From assembly GCA_020633295.1 (NCBI GenBank), contig JACKDW010000006.1, positions 1-64,000 of the forward strand: a DNA stretch of 64,000 nt, in the 5' to 3' direction. The notes below the pieces were generated by a model. That model was not told the DNA's origin, ran no database searches, and saw only the letters and a program-made list of their open reading frames with translations. Both the position numbers and the translations under genes were made by a program. Of this stretch, positions 28,231-37,664 are shown in pieces. Origin of the DNA: Myxococcales bacterium (lineage in GTDB: Bacteria > Myxococcota_A > Polyangia > Nannocystales > Nannocystaceae). How positions within the stretch are numbered: the stretch's first letter is position 1; each line of letters begins with the position of its first letter.

Positions 28231-28905
28231 GTGGCGCGACGTGACCGCAGCGTGCACCCGTCCATCGGCTACATCCCGCGCCACGAGCGGCCGCTGCTGC
28301 GCGGGGTGCCGTGCGTGGTCGCGACCGCGCTCGCGCTCCCGGCCACCATCGCGCTGCTGCGCGCGGCCCAGCCGGGCGAGAGCACCGTCGCCGCGATCAT
28401 CTACAGCGTGACGCTGCTGATGCTGCTCGGCGTCAGCGCGGTCTACCACACGCCGGCGTGGCTGCCCGACACCCACCGGATGCTGCAGCGCATCGACCAC
28501 GGCAACATCTACCTGGCGATCGCCGGCAGCTACACGCCGCTCGGGCTCGCGCTGCATGAGCCCGCGCGCACCGTCGCGCTCACGTTCGTGTGGGTCGGAG
28601 CCGTCGCCGGCGCGCTCGAGGCCTGGGTGTTCACCGGCATGCGTCGCGAGGCCCGCGCGACGATCTACTGCGTGCTCGGGCTCTCGACCGCGCTGTCCTC
28701 CGGCGCGGTGCTCGAGGCCTGCGGCCCCTCGATCCTGTTTCGCTACCTGTTCGGCGGCGGGCTGTACGTGGTCGGCGCGAGCTTCTACGCGCTGCGCCGC
28801 CCGGACCCGTGGCCGCGCGTGTTCGGCCACCACGAGCTGTTCCACGTGTTCGTGATGATCGCGGCGGTGATCCACTACACGGTGATCTGGGACCTGCTGA
28901 CCTGA
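28231..28905 (+). CDS. Hemolysin III / PAQR family membrane protein
   Basis: 224 aa with about seven transmembrane helices. Family motifs are SAVYHTPAW (first metal His, about 69-73), a central RIDHGNIYLAIAGSYTPL (about 90-107) and the final GHHELFHVFVMIAAVIHY, which carries the remaining histidines. The HlyIII/PAQR fold binds zinc within the membrane; many members are inner-membrane hydrolases or channels of unknown substrate. It is transcribed after the M28 peptidase gene across a 58-bp gap and is convergent with the DUF4215 lipoprotein. Confidence 0.93.
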   Translation: MARRDRSVHPSIGYIPRHERPLLRGVPCVVATALALPATIALLRAAQPGESTVAAIIYSVTLLMLLGVSAVYHTPAWLPDTHRMLQRIDHGNIYLAIAGSYTPLGLALHEPARTVALTFVWVGAVAGALEAWVFTGMRREARATIYCVLGLSTALSSGAVLEACGPSILFRYLFGGGLYVVGASFYALRRPDPWPRVFGHHELFHVFVMIAAVIHYTVIWDLLT

Positions 28906-28962
28906 GGCCCTGTACCTCGAGACAGGCGGACGCGCGGGCGCCCCCGCGCGGCCGCGCCGCGA

Positions 28963-30345
28963 TCAGCCGCAGCCGGTGGTCACGACCACGCGGAACGCCG
29001 TGCCCGCCGGCGCGCCCGGGACCGTGCTGATCGCCTCGTGACAGGAGCCCGAGGCGTTGTGGATGATCTCGATCTTGTTCGACGCGCCCGGCAGGTAGAA
29101 GCCGGGGTTCGCGTCCCAGCTCGCGGTCCCGACCGCCGCGTTGGCGCAGTTGCAGTGCGGTCCGTTCGCCGAGCCCCACTGGCCGATGTCGTTGTCGTTG
29201 AGCTGCCACTGCATCGCGTTGGCCGCGGCGTCGCAGGCGTGGCGGATCCCGGTCTTGATGTTCACGCTCGTGACCGTCGCGTTCGCCGGCAGGCTGTCCA
29301 TGAAGTTCGCCGTGAGGATCACGCCGTTGCCGTTGGCGACGCGGTAGTTGGCCTCGTTGCAGCAGCCGCTCGCCAACCACCCGTTGGTCTGGGCGAACGG
29401 GATGTCGTAGGTGATCATCTGCGGCGAGCACACGCAGCTGTCGCAGCCGTCGTTCGGCTCGTTGTTGGCGTCGTCGCACTCCTCCACGCCGGCCTGCACG
29501 AAGCCGTCGCCGCAGCTCGCCGCCTGGCAGTCGCCGACGCAGTCGTCGGTGTCGTCCATGTTGCCGTCGTCGCAGGCCTCGACGCCGGCCTGCACGAAGC
29601 CGTCGCCGCAGCTCGCGGCCTGGCAGTCGCCGACGCAGTCGTCGGTGTCGTCCATGTTGCCGTCGTCGCAGGCCTCGACGCCGTCGTGCACGAAGCCGTC
29701 GCCGCAGGAGGCCAGCGCGCAGGTGTCGAGGCAGTCGTCGGTGTTGATGTCGTTGCCGTCGTCGCAGGCCTCGCTGCCCTGGATCGCCCCGTCGCCGCAG
29801 GTCAGCGGCGTGCAGGTGTTGGAGCACTCGTCGTCGTCGACGTTGTTGCCGTCGTCGCAGCCCTCGCGCGGGCCGACGAAGCCGTCGCCGCAGACCTGCA
29901 GCGTGCAGTCGGACTTGCACGCGCCCATGTCGTCGTTGGCGTCGCCCTCGTCGCACTCCTCGCCGTCGTCGAGCACGCCGTCGCCGCAGCTCGCGAGCAC
30001 GCACACGTCGTCCTGACAGTTGAGCCCGTCATCGCAGCCGCCGCCGTCGCAGGCGCAGCCCTGCGCGCCCGCGGGGCAGCCGGAGGTCGTCGCGGTCACG
30101 CCGGTCATGTCGGTCGTGCTCGTCACGGGGCCCGCCGTCGTCTCGCCCGCGCTCGGATCGGTCGTGCCGGGCGCGCTCGTCATCGTGGCGTCGGTGCTGG
30201 AGGACGACGACGTCGGCATCGCGGTCACGTTGCTCGCGGTGAAGGCGTCGGTGGTCCCGCGGGACTCACCGTCGCCGCCCGAGCACCCGGCCAGCGTCAG
30301 CGCGAGGGCGCCCATTAGAAACAGCGTGCGTGTAGGAAGCGACAT
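28963..30345 (-). CDS. DUF4215-repeat Cys-rich lipoprotein
   Basis: 460 aa from the ATG at 30345. The signal peptide ends LALTLAGC, an ideal lipobox. It is followed by a Ser/Thr-rich linker, then six repeats of the CGDG-x-ECDDGN-x-DGC-x-C type (about residues 115-305), the DUF4215 myxococcal cysteine-rich repeat. The last 150 residues form a separate domain with several cysteines (SGCCNEANYR, HCNCANA) that I do not recognise. It is predicted to be surface-exposed. An earlier ATG in the frame lacks a signal-peptide fit. Confidence 0.88.
   Translation of the reverse strand: MSLPTRTLFLMGALALTLAGCSGGDGESRGTTDAFTASNVTAMPTSSSSSTDATMTSAPGTTDPSAGETTAGPVTSTTDMTGVTATTSGCPAGAQGCACDGGGCDDGLNCQDDVCVLASCGDGVLDDGEECDEGDANDDMGACKSDCTLQVCGDGFVGPREGCDDGNNVDDDECSNTCTPLTCGDGAIQGSEACDDGNDINTDDCLDTCALASCGDGFVHDGVEACDDGNMDDTDDCVGDCQAASCGDGFVQAGVEACDDGNMDDTDDCVGDCQAASCGDGFVQAGVEECDDANNEPNDGCDSCVCSPQMITYDIPFAQTNGWLASGCCNEANYRVANGNGVILTANFMDSLPANATVTSVNIKTGIRHACDAAANAMQWQLNDNDIGQWGSANGPHCNCANAAVGTASWDANPGFYLPGASNKIEIIHNASGSCHEAISTVPGAPAGTAFRVVVTTGCG
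29501..29692. repeat. Two 96-bp nearly identical tandem repeats
   Basis: 29501-29596 and 29597-29692 differ by very few bases and encode two consecutive 32-residue DUF4215 units. A third, diverged unit follows at 29693. This looks like recent intragenic duplication. Confidence 0.85.
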
Positions 30346-30616
30346 CGCCCCATCTTCGCTCACTCGAAGTCTCTTTGAACATACGCAGATTCGCGCGTGC
30401 CCCGGGGCCCGCGGCGAGCGGCCGGCCGGCCGACTCGCGACGCGATCAACATGTCCATTCAATCAGACTCACCAGGGTCGGCGGCCGCGCCCCTCGCGTC
30501 TCGCGGCGCGCGGGCCCAGGCGCGCGTGGACCTGCGCGCGCGTCCGCGGTGGACGCTCGCGCGCGCAGCTGCGATGCTCGTCGGGGCCCCGCGGGGCCGA
30601 CGAGGCGAGCGTCAGC

Positions 30617-31561
30617 ATGGGCGACTTCACCCGCGTACGCGCGATCTTGACGAGGAAGCCCTCGGCCGCGACCTGGCGCGCGCTCGCCAACGCGATCAGC
30701 AAGTGGAAGGGCGCGGAGCCGCTCGAGTCCGAGGTCATCCCCTACTGCGTGGAGCAGCTTGCGGGCTGGCCGGCGCGGATCAAGCGCGCGCCGCCCGACT
30801 CGTGGGTGTGGAGCTGGCGCCGCGGGCGTGATCTCCACCTGCTCCAGCTCATCCCGGCCGGCGACGGGAGCCGGTACGAGCTCGAGACCGAGCGGATGTA
30901 CAGCAACGCCGGCGACGCGTGGGAGCTCGAGTACCCCACCGTGGCGCTCGAGCGCGTGACGGCGATCGTCCGTGAGCACCGCGAGGCGATCGAGGTGCAC
31001 GCCGGGCCCGCGGGGCTGAGCCTGTACACGCTGCAGCGCGCCACGCCGCCGCTGGTCCTGCACGTCTACTGGCACGACGTGCCGATCACGACGTTCTCGC
31101 CGCTGCCCGCGATCACGCTCGAGGGCGACGAACATGTCCTTCGGGTCTACCCGGACACCACGGGGTACTACCGGGTCCTCCGCGTCAGCGTCCGGGCGAC
31201 GCAGGAGGCCGCGCTGACCGTGGTCGACGACGGCCTGCTGCTCCACAAGCGCCGCGAGCCGGTCGCGGGCCCGCTCGCGGAGTTCGTCGGCTTCGGCGTC
31301 GAGCGCCCGTATCGCCTCGACCCGCTCGACCTCGAGTCCCAGTGGCCCCACGGCCTGCAGGGCGCGCGGTCCCGCGGGGCGGTGACCTGCCCGGTGTACG
31401 CGCGGTCCCCGAGCAAGTTCCGCGCGTTCTTGAAGGCGGACGCCCACCGCCTCGCGATGCACGGCGTGCCCGCGGGGTGGCGCGGCGAGATCCCGCTCGA
31501 CGCGTGGTTCGACACGAAGTACCGCGCGTACTACGAGGAGTACCGAGAGCGCGTCGGCTAG
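30617..31561 (+). CDS. Conserved-looking protein of unknown function
   Basis: 314 aa from the ATG at 30617. No signal peptide or membrane helix. The first 60 residues are helical and basic (TRVRAILTRKPSAATW); the rest is rich in Leu, Arg, Trp and Tyr, with strand-like segments (DSWVWSWRRGRDLHLLQLI, PPLVLHVYWHDVPI) and a C-terminal FDTKYRAYYEEYRERVG. I see no catalytic motif or known family. It is divergent from the DUF4215 lipoprotein across 270 bp and convergent with the Cys-rich lipoproteins. Confidence 0.75.
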   Translation: MGDFTRVRAILTRKPSAATWRALANAISKWKGAEPLESEVIPYCVEQLAGWPARIKRAPPDSWVWSWRRGRDLHLLQLIPAGDGSRYELETERMYSNAGDAWELEYPTVALERVTAIVREHREAIEVHAGPAGLSLYTLQRATPPLVLHVYWHDVPITTFSPLPAITLEGDEHVLRVYPDTTGYYRVLRVSVRATQEAALTVVDDGLLLHKRREPVAGPLAEFVGFGVERPYRLDPLDLESQWPHGLQGARSRGAVTCPVYARSPSKFRAFLKADAHRLAMHGVPAGWRGEIPLDAWFDTKYRAYYEEYRERVG

Positions 31562-31577
31562 GCGCCGACGCGGCGCG

Positions 31578-32591
31578 TCAGCCCTGGCAGTCGCCGTTCT
31601 CGCAGACCTGATCCGGGTCGCAGGGTTCGAAGCAGTCCCCGCAGTGGAGCACGTCTTCGTCCTGGTCGGTGCAGCTCTGACCGCACTGGTCCGGGAAGCC
31701 GTCGCAGCTGTTGAGGCACTGCCCGTCCCCGCACACCTGATCGCCGCAGCTGTTGCCGCAGCCGCCGCAGTGGTCCGCGTCGTTCCCGAGGTTGACGCAC
31801 TCGTTCCCGCACAGCGTGAAGCCAGGCCGGCACTGGCAGCTCCCGGCGACGCACAGCTCGCGGTTGTTGTCGCACTCGATCCCGCAGCCGCCGCAATTGT
31901 TGTCGTCGGTCAGCAGGTTCGCGCACTGCCCGTCGCAGGTGTCTGAGCCCGGCGGGCACTCGCAGGCCCCGTTGACGCAGACGCCCCCGTCGCAGTCGTT
32001 CCCGCAGCCGCCGCAGTTGTCCGGGTCGCTCGAGATGTCCGCGCAGCGGCCGTCGCACTGCACCAGGCCCTCCTCGCAGCGGCAGTCGCCCGAGACGCAG
32101 ACCTGGCTGCCGCGGCACTCGTCGCCGCACGAGCCGCAGTGGTTGGGGTCGGCGGAGACGTCGGGGCAGTCGCCGCCGCACTGCACGGTGCCCGGCGGGC
32201 ACGCGTCGAGGCACGCGCCGCCGCCACAGACCTGGCCGTCGGCGCAGGCGTTGCCGCACGCGCCGCAGTGGTCGTCGTCGGAGTCGAGCGTGACGCACTC
32301 GAGCCCGCACAGCGTCGCGCCGACCGGGCAGCTCGGGATGCACTGGCCGGCCTGGCACCCCTGGCTCCCGGGGCAGTCGTCGTTGCAGCCGCCGCAGTGC
32401 GCCGGGTCGCTCGAGACGTCGACGCACAGGTTGCCGCACAGCACGAGGCCCTGCGCGCAGCTGTCGGTGTCGGCGACGGTCGCGGAGTCGACCCCGGAGT
32501 CGGTCGCGCTGCCGCCGGTCGCGTCGCCGCAGTTCGCCGCGAGCACGCCGACGAGGAAGCACGCGAGCGCGCGCGCGAGGGTTACGGGCAT
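31578..32591 (-). CDS. Cys-rich repeat lipoprotein A
   Basis: 337 aa from the ATG at 32591. A signal peptide (ALACFLVGVLAANC) is followed by a short linker and seven repeats of about 40 residues, C-x-x-G-x3-C-x3-C-x-D-x3-D-x2-HCGGC-x3-C, each with about eight cysteines. They resemble Stig1/MXAN_6577-like Cys-rich units. It ends just after repeat seven, without the C-terminal cap seen in its neighbour. Its start overlaps the end of the neighbouring paralogue by 10 bp, so the two are translationally coupled and probably arose by tandem duplication. Confidence 0.85.
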   Translation of the reverse strand: MPVTLARALACFLVGVLAANCGDATGGSATDSGVDSATVADTDSCAQGLVLCGNLCVDVSSDPAHCGGCNDDCPGSQGCQAGQCIPSCPVGATLCGLECVTLDSDDDHCGACGNACADGQVCGGGACLDACPPGTVQCGGDCPDVSADPNHCGSCGDECRGSQVCVSGDCRCEEGLVQCDGRCADISSDPDNCGGCGNDCDGGVCVNGACECPPGSDTCDGQCANLLTDDNNCGGCGIECDNNRELCVAGSCQCRPGFTLCGNECVNLGNDADHCGGCGNSCGDQVCGDGQCLNSCDGFPDQCGQSCTDQDEDVLHCGDCFEPCDPDQVCENGDCQG

Positions 32592-33835
32592 TGATTGGAG
32601 TCGGTCAAGCATACTGGCGCGTCCATGAATTCGTCGAAGCAGCACGGGTCGTTCCCGCAGCCGTCACAGGGGCACTGGTTGCACGGCGCGGGCTGGTACT
32701 CCTCGCAGTTGCCGTCGAGGCAGACCTCGTCCTGGTTGCAGTCGTCGAAGCAGCCGCCGCAGTGCTGCGGGTCGATGTTGGTGTCGACGCAGCTGTCGCC
32801 GCACTGGTCCGGGAAGCCGTCGCAGTCGTTGAGGCACTCGCCGCCGCCGCACACCTGGTCGCCGCAGTCGTTCCCGCACATCCCGCAGTGGTTGGGGTTC
32901 GTGTCGGTGTTGACGCAGTTCCCGTTGCACTCGGTGTAGCCGCCCATGCACTGGCACACGCCGCCGCCGCAGGTCTCGAGGTTGCCGCAGTCGTTCCCGC
33001 ACTGGCCGCAGTGGTTGGGGTTCGTGTCCGGGTTGACGCAGTTGCCGTTGCACTGGATCTCGCCGTCCGGGCACGCGCACTCGCCGTCCACGCACACGCC
33101 GTCGCAGTCGTTGCCGCACTCGCCGCAATGGTTGGGGTCGGTGTCGAGGTCGACGCAGCCGCCGAAGCACTGGTCGAAGCCGGGCTGGCACTGACACTGC
33201 CCCGACTCGCAGGTCTGCCCCGCGCCGCAGTCGTCCCCGCAGCCGCCGCAATTGAGCGGATCCGAGGACGCGTCGGCGCAGTCCTGTCCGCACTGGATCG
33301 TGCCCATGGGGCACATCCCGACGCACTGGCCGCCCGCGCAGAACTGTCCGTCCGGGCAGGCGTTGTCGCAGCCGCCGCAGTGGTTCGCGTCGGAGTCCGT
33401 GCTCACGCACTCGATCCCGCACAGCGTCGCGCCGCCGGGGCAGTCGCCGACGCAGTTGCCCGACACGCAGCTCTCGCCCTGGTTGCAGTCGTCGAAGCAG
33501 CCGCCGCAGTGGTCCGGGTCGGCCGAGACGTCAATGCACTGATCGCCGCACTGCACCAGCCCGGGCGCGCAGCCGGACGCGGTCGGGTCGGTGTTCGTGG
33601 TCGCGTTGCTGTCGCTCCCGCCCATCGTGCCGCCCGGGCCCGCGCTGGTCGCCGAGTCGGATCCGCCCCCGCCCGTCGTCCGGGTGCCGGAGTCCGAGCT
33701 CGAGGCGCTGTCGGAGGTCGAGTCCGACTCGCTCGCGGCGGAGCCCTCGCTCGCGCTGTCGCCACAGGACGGCAGCGCCGCGAGCGACGCGCCGAACAAC
33801 ATCGTTAACATCAAGGAGCAGGTACGACGAAACAT
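32582..33835 (-). CDS. Cys-rich repeat lipoprotein B
   Basis: 417 aa. Signal peptide ending LAALPSC (about 24), a Ser/Asp/Gly linker of about 65 residues, then seven Stig1-like repeats (DPNHCGxCGNDC core) and a C-terminal cap of about 35 residues with pattern CNQCPCDGCGNDPCCFDE. The cap is also present in the lipoprotein at 35077-35793 but absent from lipoprotein A. It is likely a secreted, disulphide-rich surface protein; the Cys pattern could also bind metals. It is coupled to lipoprotein A by a 10-bp overlap. Confidence 0.87.
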   Translation of the reverse strand: MFRRTCSLMLTMLFGASLAALPSCGDSASEGSAASESDSTSDSASSSDSGTRTTGGGGSDSATSAGPGGTMGGSDSNATTNTDPTASGCAPGLVQCGDQCIDVSADPDHCGGCFDDCNQGESCVSGNCVGDCPGGATLCGIECVSTDSDANHCGGCDNACPDGQFCAGGQCVGMCPMGTIQCGQDCADASSDPLNCGGCGDDCGAGQTCESGQCQCQPGFDQCFGGCVDLDTDPNHCGECGNDCDGVCVDGECACPDGEIQCNGNCVNPDTNPNHCGQCGNDCGNLETCGGGVCQCMGGYTECNGNCVNTDTNPNHCGMCGNDCGDQVCGGGECLNDCDGFPDQCGDSCVDTNIDPQHCGGCFDDCNQDEVCLDGNCEEYQPAPCNQCPCDGCGNDPCCFDEFMDAPVCLTDSNQCP

Positions 33836-33893
33836 GAATCAACCCCGCGCCTCGCCAAGGCGCACTCCTTCTGTCCCCGCCCGCCGCCGGCGC

Positions 33894-35059
<1,166 letters not shown>

Positions 35060-35076
35060 GCGAGTACCGTACTACC

Positions 35077-35793
35077 TCAGGGGGCCGGGCACTCGTCCGC
35101 CTCCACGCACAGCGCGGTCGGCAGCGACTCGTACGCGCAGCAGCGGTCGCCGTCGCACTCCTCGCAGGGGCAGCTCGCGCACGCGCTCGCGCTGACGTCG
35201 CGGCAATTCCCCTCCACGCACAGCTCGTCCTGGGCGCACGGGTTATCGCACGCGCCGCAGTGCTCGGTCGCGCTCTCGAGATCGACGCACGCGCCGGCGC
35301 AGCTCGTCTGCGCGGGGTCACACGCGCCCGTCTGACACTGACCATTGATACAGGTCGTCCCCTCGCACGCGACCCCGCACGCGCCGCAGTGCTCGGCGTC
35401 CGCGTCGAGGTCGACGCACGCGCCGTCGCAGCCGCTCAGCCCCGGCTTGCACACGCACGAGTCGTCCACGCAGATCGCCGTCGCGCCGCAGCCCCCGCCG
35501 CACTCGAGCCGGCACTCGCCGGAGACGCAGCGCTCGTCCCCGTCGCAGTCCCGCCCGCACTCGCCGCAATTCCGCGGGTCGCTGCTGAGATCGACGCACT
35601 CCTCGCCGCACTCGCTGCACGGCGCCCCGCTCTCGCTCTCGCTCTCCCCCCCGTCCGCGGTCGCGCCGGTCGCGTCGCTCGCCTCGCCGCTGGCGCCGTC
35701 GCTCCCGCTACCTGTACCGGAGACCACTTCGAATTCCGTGATGCACGCGGCGAGCAGCGCGGCGCTCGCCAGCGCCGTCCAGCCGCGGCTCAC
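35077..35793 (-). CDS. Cys-rich lipoprotein C in sigma-factor operon
   Basis: 238 aa from the GTG at 35793. The signal peptide ends ASAALLAAC, followed by a Gly/Ser/Glu linker, three to four Stig1-like Cys repeats and a cap with pattern CASCPCEECDGDRCC, matching that of lipoprotein B. The start overlaps the stop of the upstream membrane protein gene in GTGA, so translation is coupled. Together with the sigma factor it forms a three-gene unit, suggesting that this lipoprotein is a signal component or an output of the sigma pathway. Confidence 0.87.
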   Translation of the reverse strand: MSRGWTALASAALLAACITEFEVVSGTGSGSDGASGEASDATGATADGGESESESGAPCSECGEECVDLSSDPRNCGECGRDCDGDERCVSGECRLECGGGCGATAICVDDSCVCKPGLSGCDGACVDLDADAEHCGACGVACEGTTCINGQCQTGACDPAQTSCAGACVDLESATEHCGACDNPCAQDELCVEGNCRDVSASACASCPCEECDGDRCCAYESLPTALCVEADECPAP

Positions 35794-36896
35794 TCGCGCC
35801 CCTCCGGGGTGACGTGGCGGCGCGCGTCCGCGCTGTGCGAACCGTCGGGGAAGAAGCGCAGGTATCGGGCCCAGCAGCGCGCGCGCGCGCGACCGCTCGC
35901 GCGCGTGCACAGCCCGGCGCGCGCGTCGTCGGCGTAGCGTCCGCGGGGGAAGCGCGCAAGGTACTCCCGCCACAGCCGCGGCAGCGCGTGCTCGCCGTGG
36001 ATCTGGCGCGACAGCGTAAACAGATCGCCGAACGCGAGCTCGACGAGTCGGTCTCGCCCGCCGCGCTCGATCAGCTCGCGAAACGCCCGCTCCGCCGCGC
36101 GCAGCTCCCCGGCCTGCCAGTGTGCCCGCGCCGCCCGGTCGAGCGACCGGAGGTCGCGCGCGCTCGCCGTCTCGCGCACCCTCAGCGCCGCCGCGTCGAC
36201 GTCGGGCGCGAGCGCGGTGGGCGAGCGCCCGCCGAGCGCGGCGGCCTCGTCGTCCGTCGTCGACGCCGGCGCGCCCGCGTCGACGTCATCCGTCGCGTCG
36301 TCGTCCTCGTCGCGCGGCGGCCGGGGCTCCCCCGCCCCGGGCCCCGCCGGGCCCCGCGTCGTCGCCTGGTAGACCGCCGCGCGGCGCGGACCCTCGCGCC
36401 GGGAGGTCGCGCGCGCGTCAGCGGATGTCCTCGCGGCCACGTTCTCCGCCTGCCAGCTCGCGTCCGCGTCGCGTCGCGACGACTCGAGCGCGCGCCACGT
36501 CGAGAGCGTGAGCGCGACCGCAGCCGCGAGCCCGACCGCGACCGCGAGCCGACGACGAAGTCGCGACGGCGACCGCTCGCGCCGCGGCGGGACGCGCTGC
36601 CGTCGGAGCTCGTCATCGACTTCGGCGCGGTAGGCCGTGACGAACTCGTCGAGCGCGCCGGCGGACGAGGGCGCCGCGCCGCGCGCGCGGAGCCGCAGCG
36701 AGACGACCGGGTTGCGCGCGCCGACCTCGTCGATCATCGCCTGCGGCACGCGGGCCGGCTTCAGCTCGCGCGCGCGCTCGAGCGCCGCGAGCAGGTCCGG
36801 CGCCGGCACGTCGGCCGCGAGCTCCTCGGCGTACTCACGCGCGAGCGCCTCCTCAAACGGCGCGAGCGCGCGCTCGTCGTCCAAGCGCCGGCTCAC
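35790..36896 (-). CDS. Single-pass membrane protein, putative anti-sigma factor with TPR-like C-terminus
   Basis: 368 aa from a GTG at 36896. The N-terminal cytoplasmic region of about 110 residues is helical and acidic. One transmembrane helix (about 115-134, LAVAVGLAAAVALTLSTW) and a periplasmic disordered segment (DEDDDATDDVDAGA) are followed by two to three TPR-like helical pairs (about 240-360; AHWQAGELRAAERAFREL, YLARFPRGRYADDARAGLC). There is no zinc anti-sigma motif. GTGA overlap with the sigma gene and with the lipoprotein gene ties all three together. Anti-sigma function is inference from position and topology. Confidence 0.75.
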   Translation of the reverse strand: MSRRLDDERALAPFEEALAREYAEELAADVPAPDLLAALERARELKPARVPQAMIDEVGARNPVVSLRLRARGAAPSSAGALDEFVTAYRAEVDDELRRQRVPPRRERSPSRLRRRLAVAVGLAAAVALTLSTWRALESSRRDADASWQAENVAARTSADARATSRREGPRRAAVYQATTRGPAGPGAGEPRPPRDEDDDATDDVDAGAPASTTDDEAAALGGRSPTALAPDVDAAALRVRETASARDLRSLDRAARAHWQAGELRAAERAFRELIERGGRDRLVELAFGDLFTLSRQIHGEHALPRLWREYLARFPRGRYADDARAGLCTRASGRARARCWARYLRFFPDGSHSADARRHVTPEGRE

Positions 36897-37546
36897 CGCG
36901 CGCCTCCTCCCGACCGCGGCAGCCAGCCCATGCGCGCCAGCTGCTTGCGCAGCCGCGCGCGAGCTCGGTGCACACGCACCGAGACGTTGCCCGGCGAGAT
37001 GCCGAGCAGCGCCGCCGCCTCGGCCGGCGACTGGTCGCGCAGCACCACGAGCGCGAAGGCCTCGCGGTAGTGCACCGGGAGCGTCTCGAGCGCGGCGCGC
37101 AGCGCCGCGGCGCGCTGACGCTGCAGCTCATGGTGCTCGGGGTCAGCGTGCTCGGGCGCCGAGGGCGGGAGCGTTGCTGGCCCGACGGACAGATGAATGC
37201 CGCCGCGACGACGCCGGCTGCGCCAGTGCTTGCGCACGACGTTGAGCGCGATCCCGCACAGCCACGTGGCGAGCGCGGCGCGCTCGTCGAAGCGCGCGAG
37301 CGCGACGTAGGCGCGCGCGAACACCTCCTGCGTGAGGTCCTCGGCGAGACATGGATCTCCGGTCAGGTTGCCGACGAACTGGTACACGCGCTCGAAGTGC
37401 GAGTGGTACAGGTGCGTCCACGCGTCGAGCTCGCCCTCGCGCGCCCGCGCGACGAGCTGCGCCTCGCTCACCGGCTCGGGCGCCTCGCCCTCCCCCGCCG
37501 GCGCGCCGCCCCGCGGCGGCGGCTTGAGTGTTCGCAGGATGCCCAT
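36893..37546 (-). CDS. ECF-type RNA polymerase sigma factor
   Basis: 217 aa from the ATG at 37546. Region 2 (about 30-100) has YHSHFERVYQFVGNLTGD, AEDLTQEVFARAYVAL and ATWLCGIALNVVRKHWR. Region 4 (about 140-200) has ETLPVHYREAFALVVLRDQ, EAAALLGISPGNVSVRVHR. A Pro/Gly-rich N-terminal tail precedes it. It is the first gene of a coupled sigma / membrane protein / lipoprotein operon. The VWA lipoprotein gene lies upstream in the same direction, 118 bp away. Confidence 0.94.
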   Translation of the reverse strand: MGILRTLKPPPRGGAPAGEGEAPEPVSEAQLVARAREGELDAWTHLYHSHFERVYQFVGNLTGDPCLAEDLTQEVFARAYVALARFDERAALATWLCGIALNVVRKHWRSRRRRGGIHLSVGPATLPPSAPEHADPEHHELQRQRAAALRAALETLPVHYREAFALVVLRDQSPAEAAALLGISPGNVSVRVHRARARLRKQLARMGWLPRSGGGAR

Positions 37547-37664
37547 CGTCACGCCCGGGCGGCGCTCCCGGCCCCCCACGAGATGAGTCCCCGACGCGCC
37601 CGGCTCGTTACAGTTTTTCCCGGGCGCGCGCGACGGCGCGCGGACGCGCTCCGCCGCGCGCCGC

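Noticed and set aside
29501..29692. CRISPR-like regular spacing
   Set aside because: The repeats are contiguous, in frame and encode protein units; there are no spacers.
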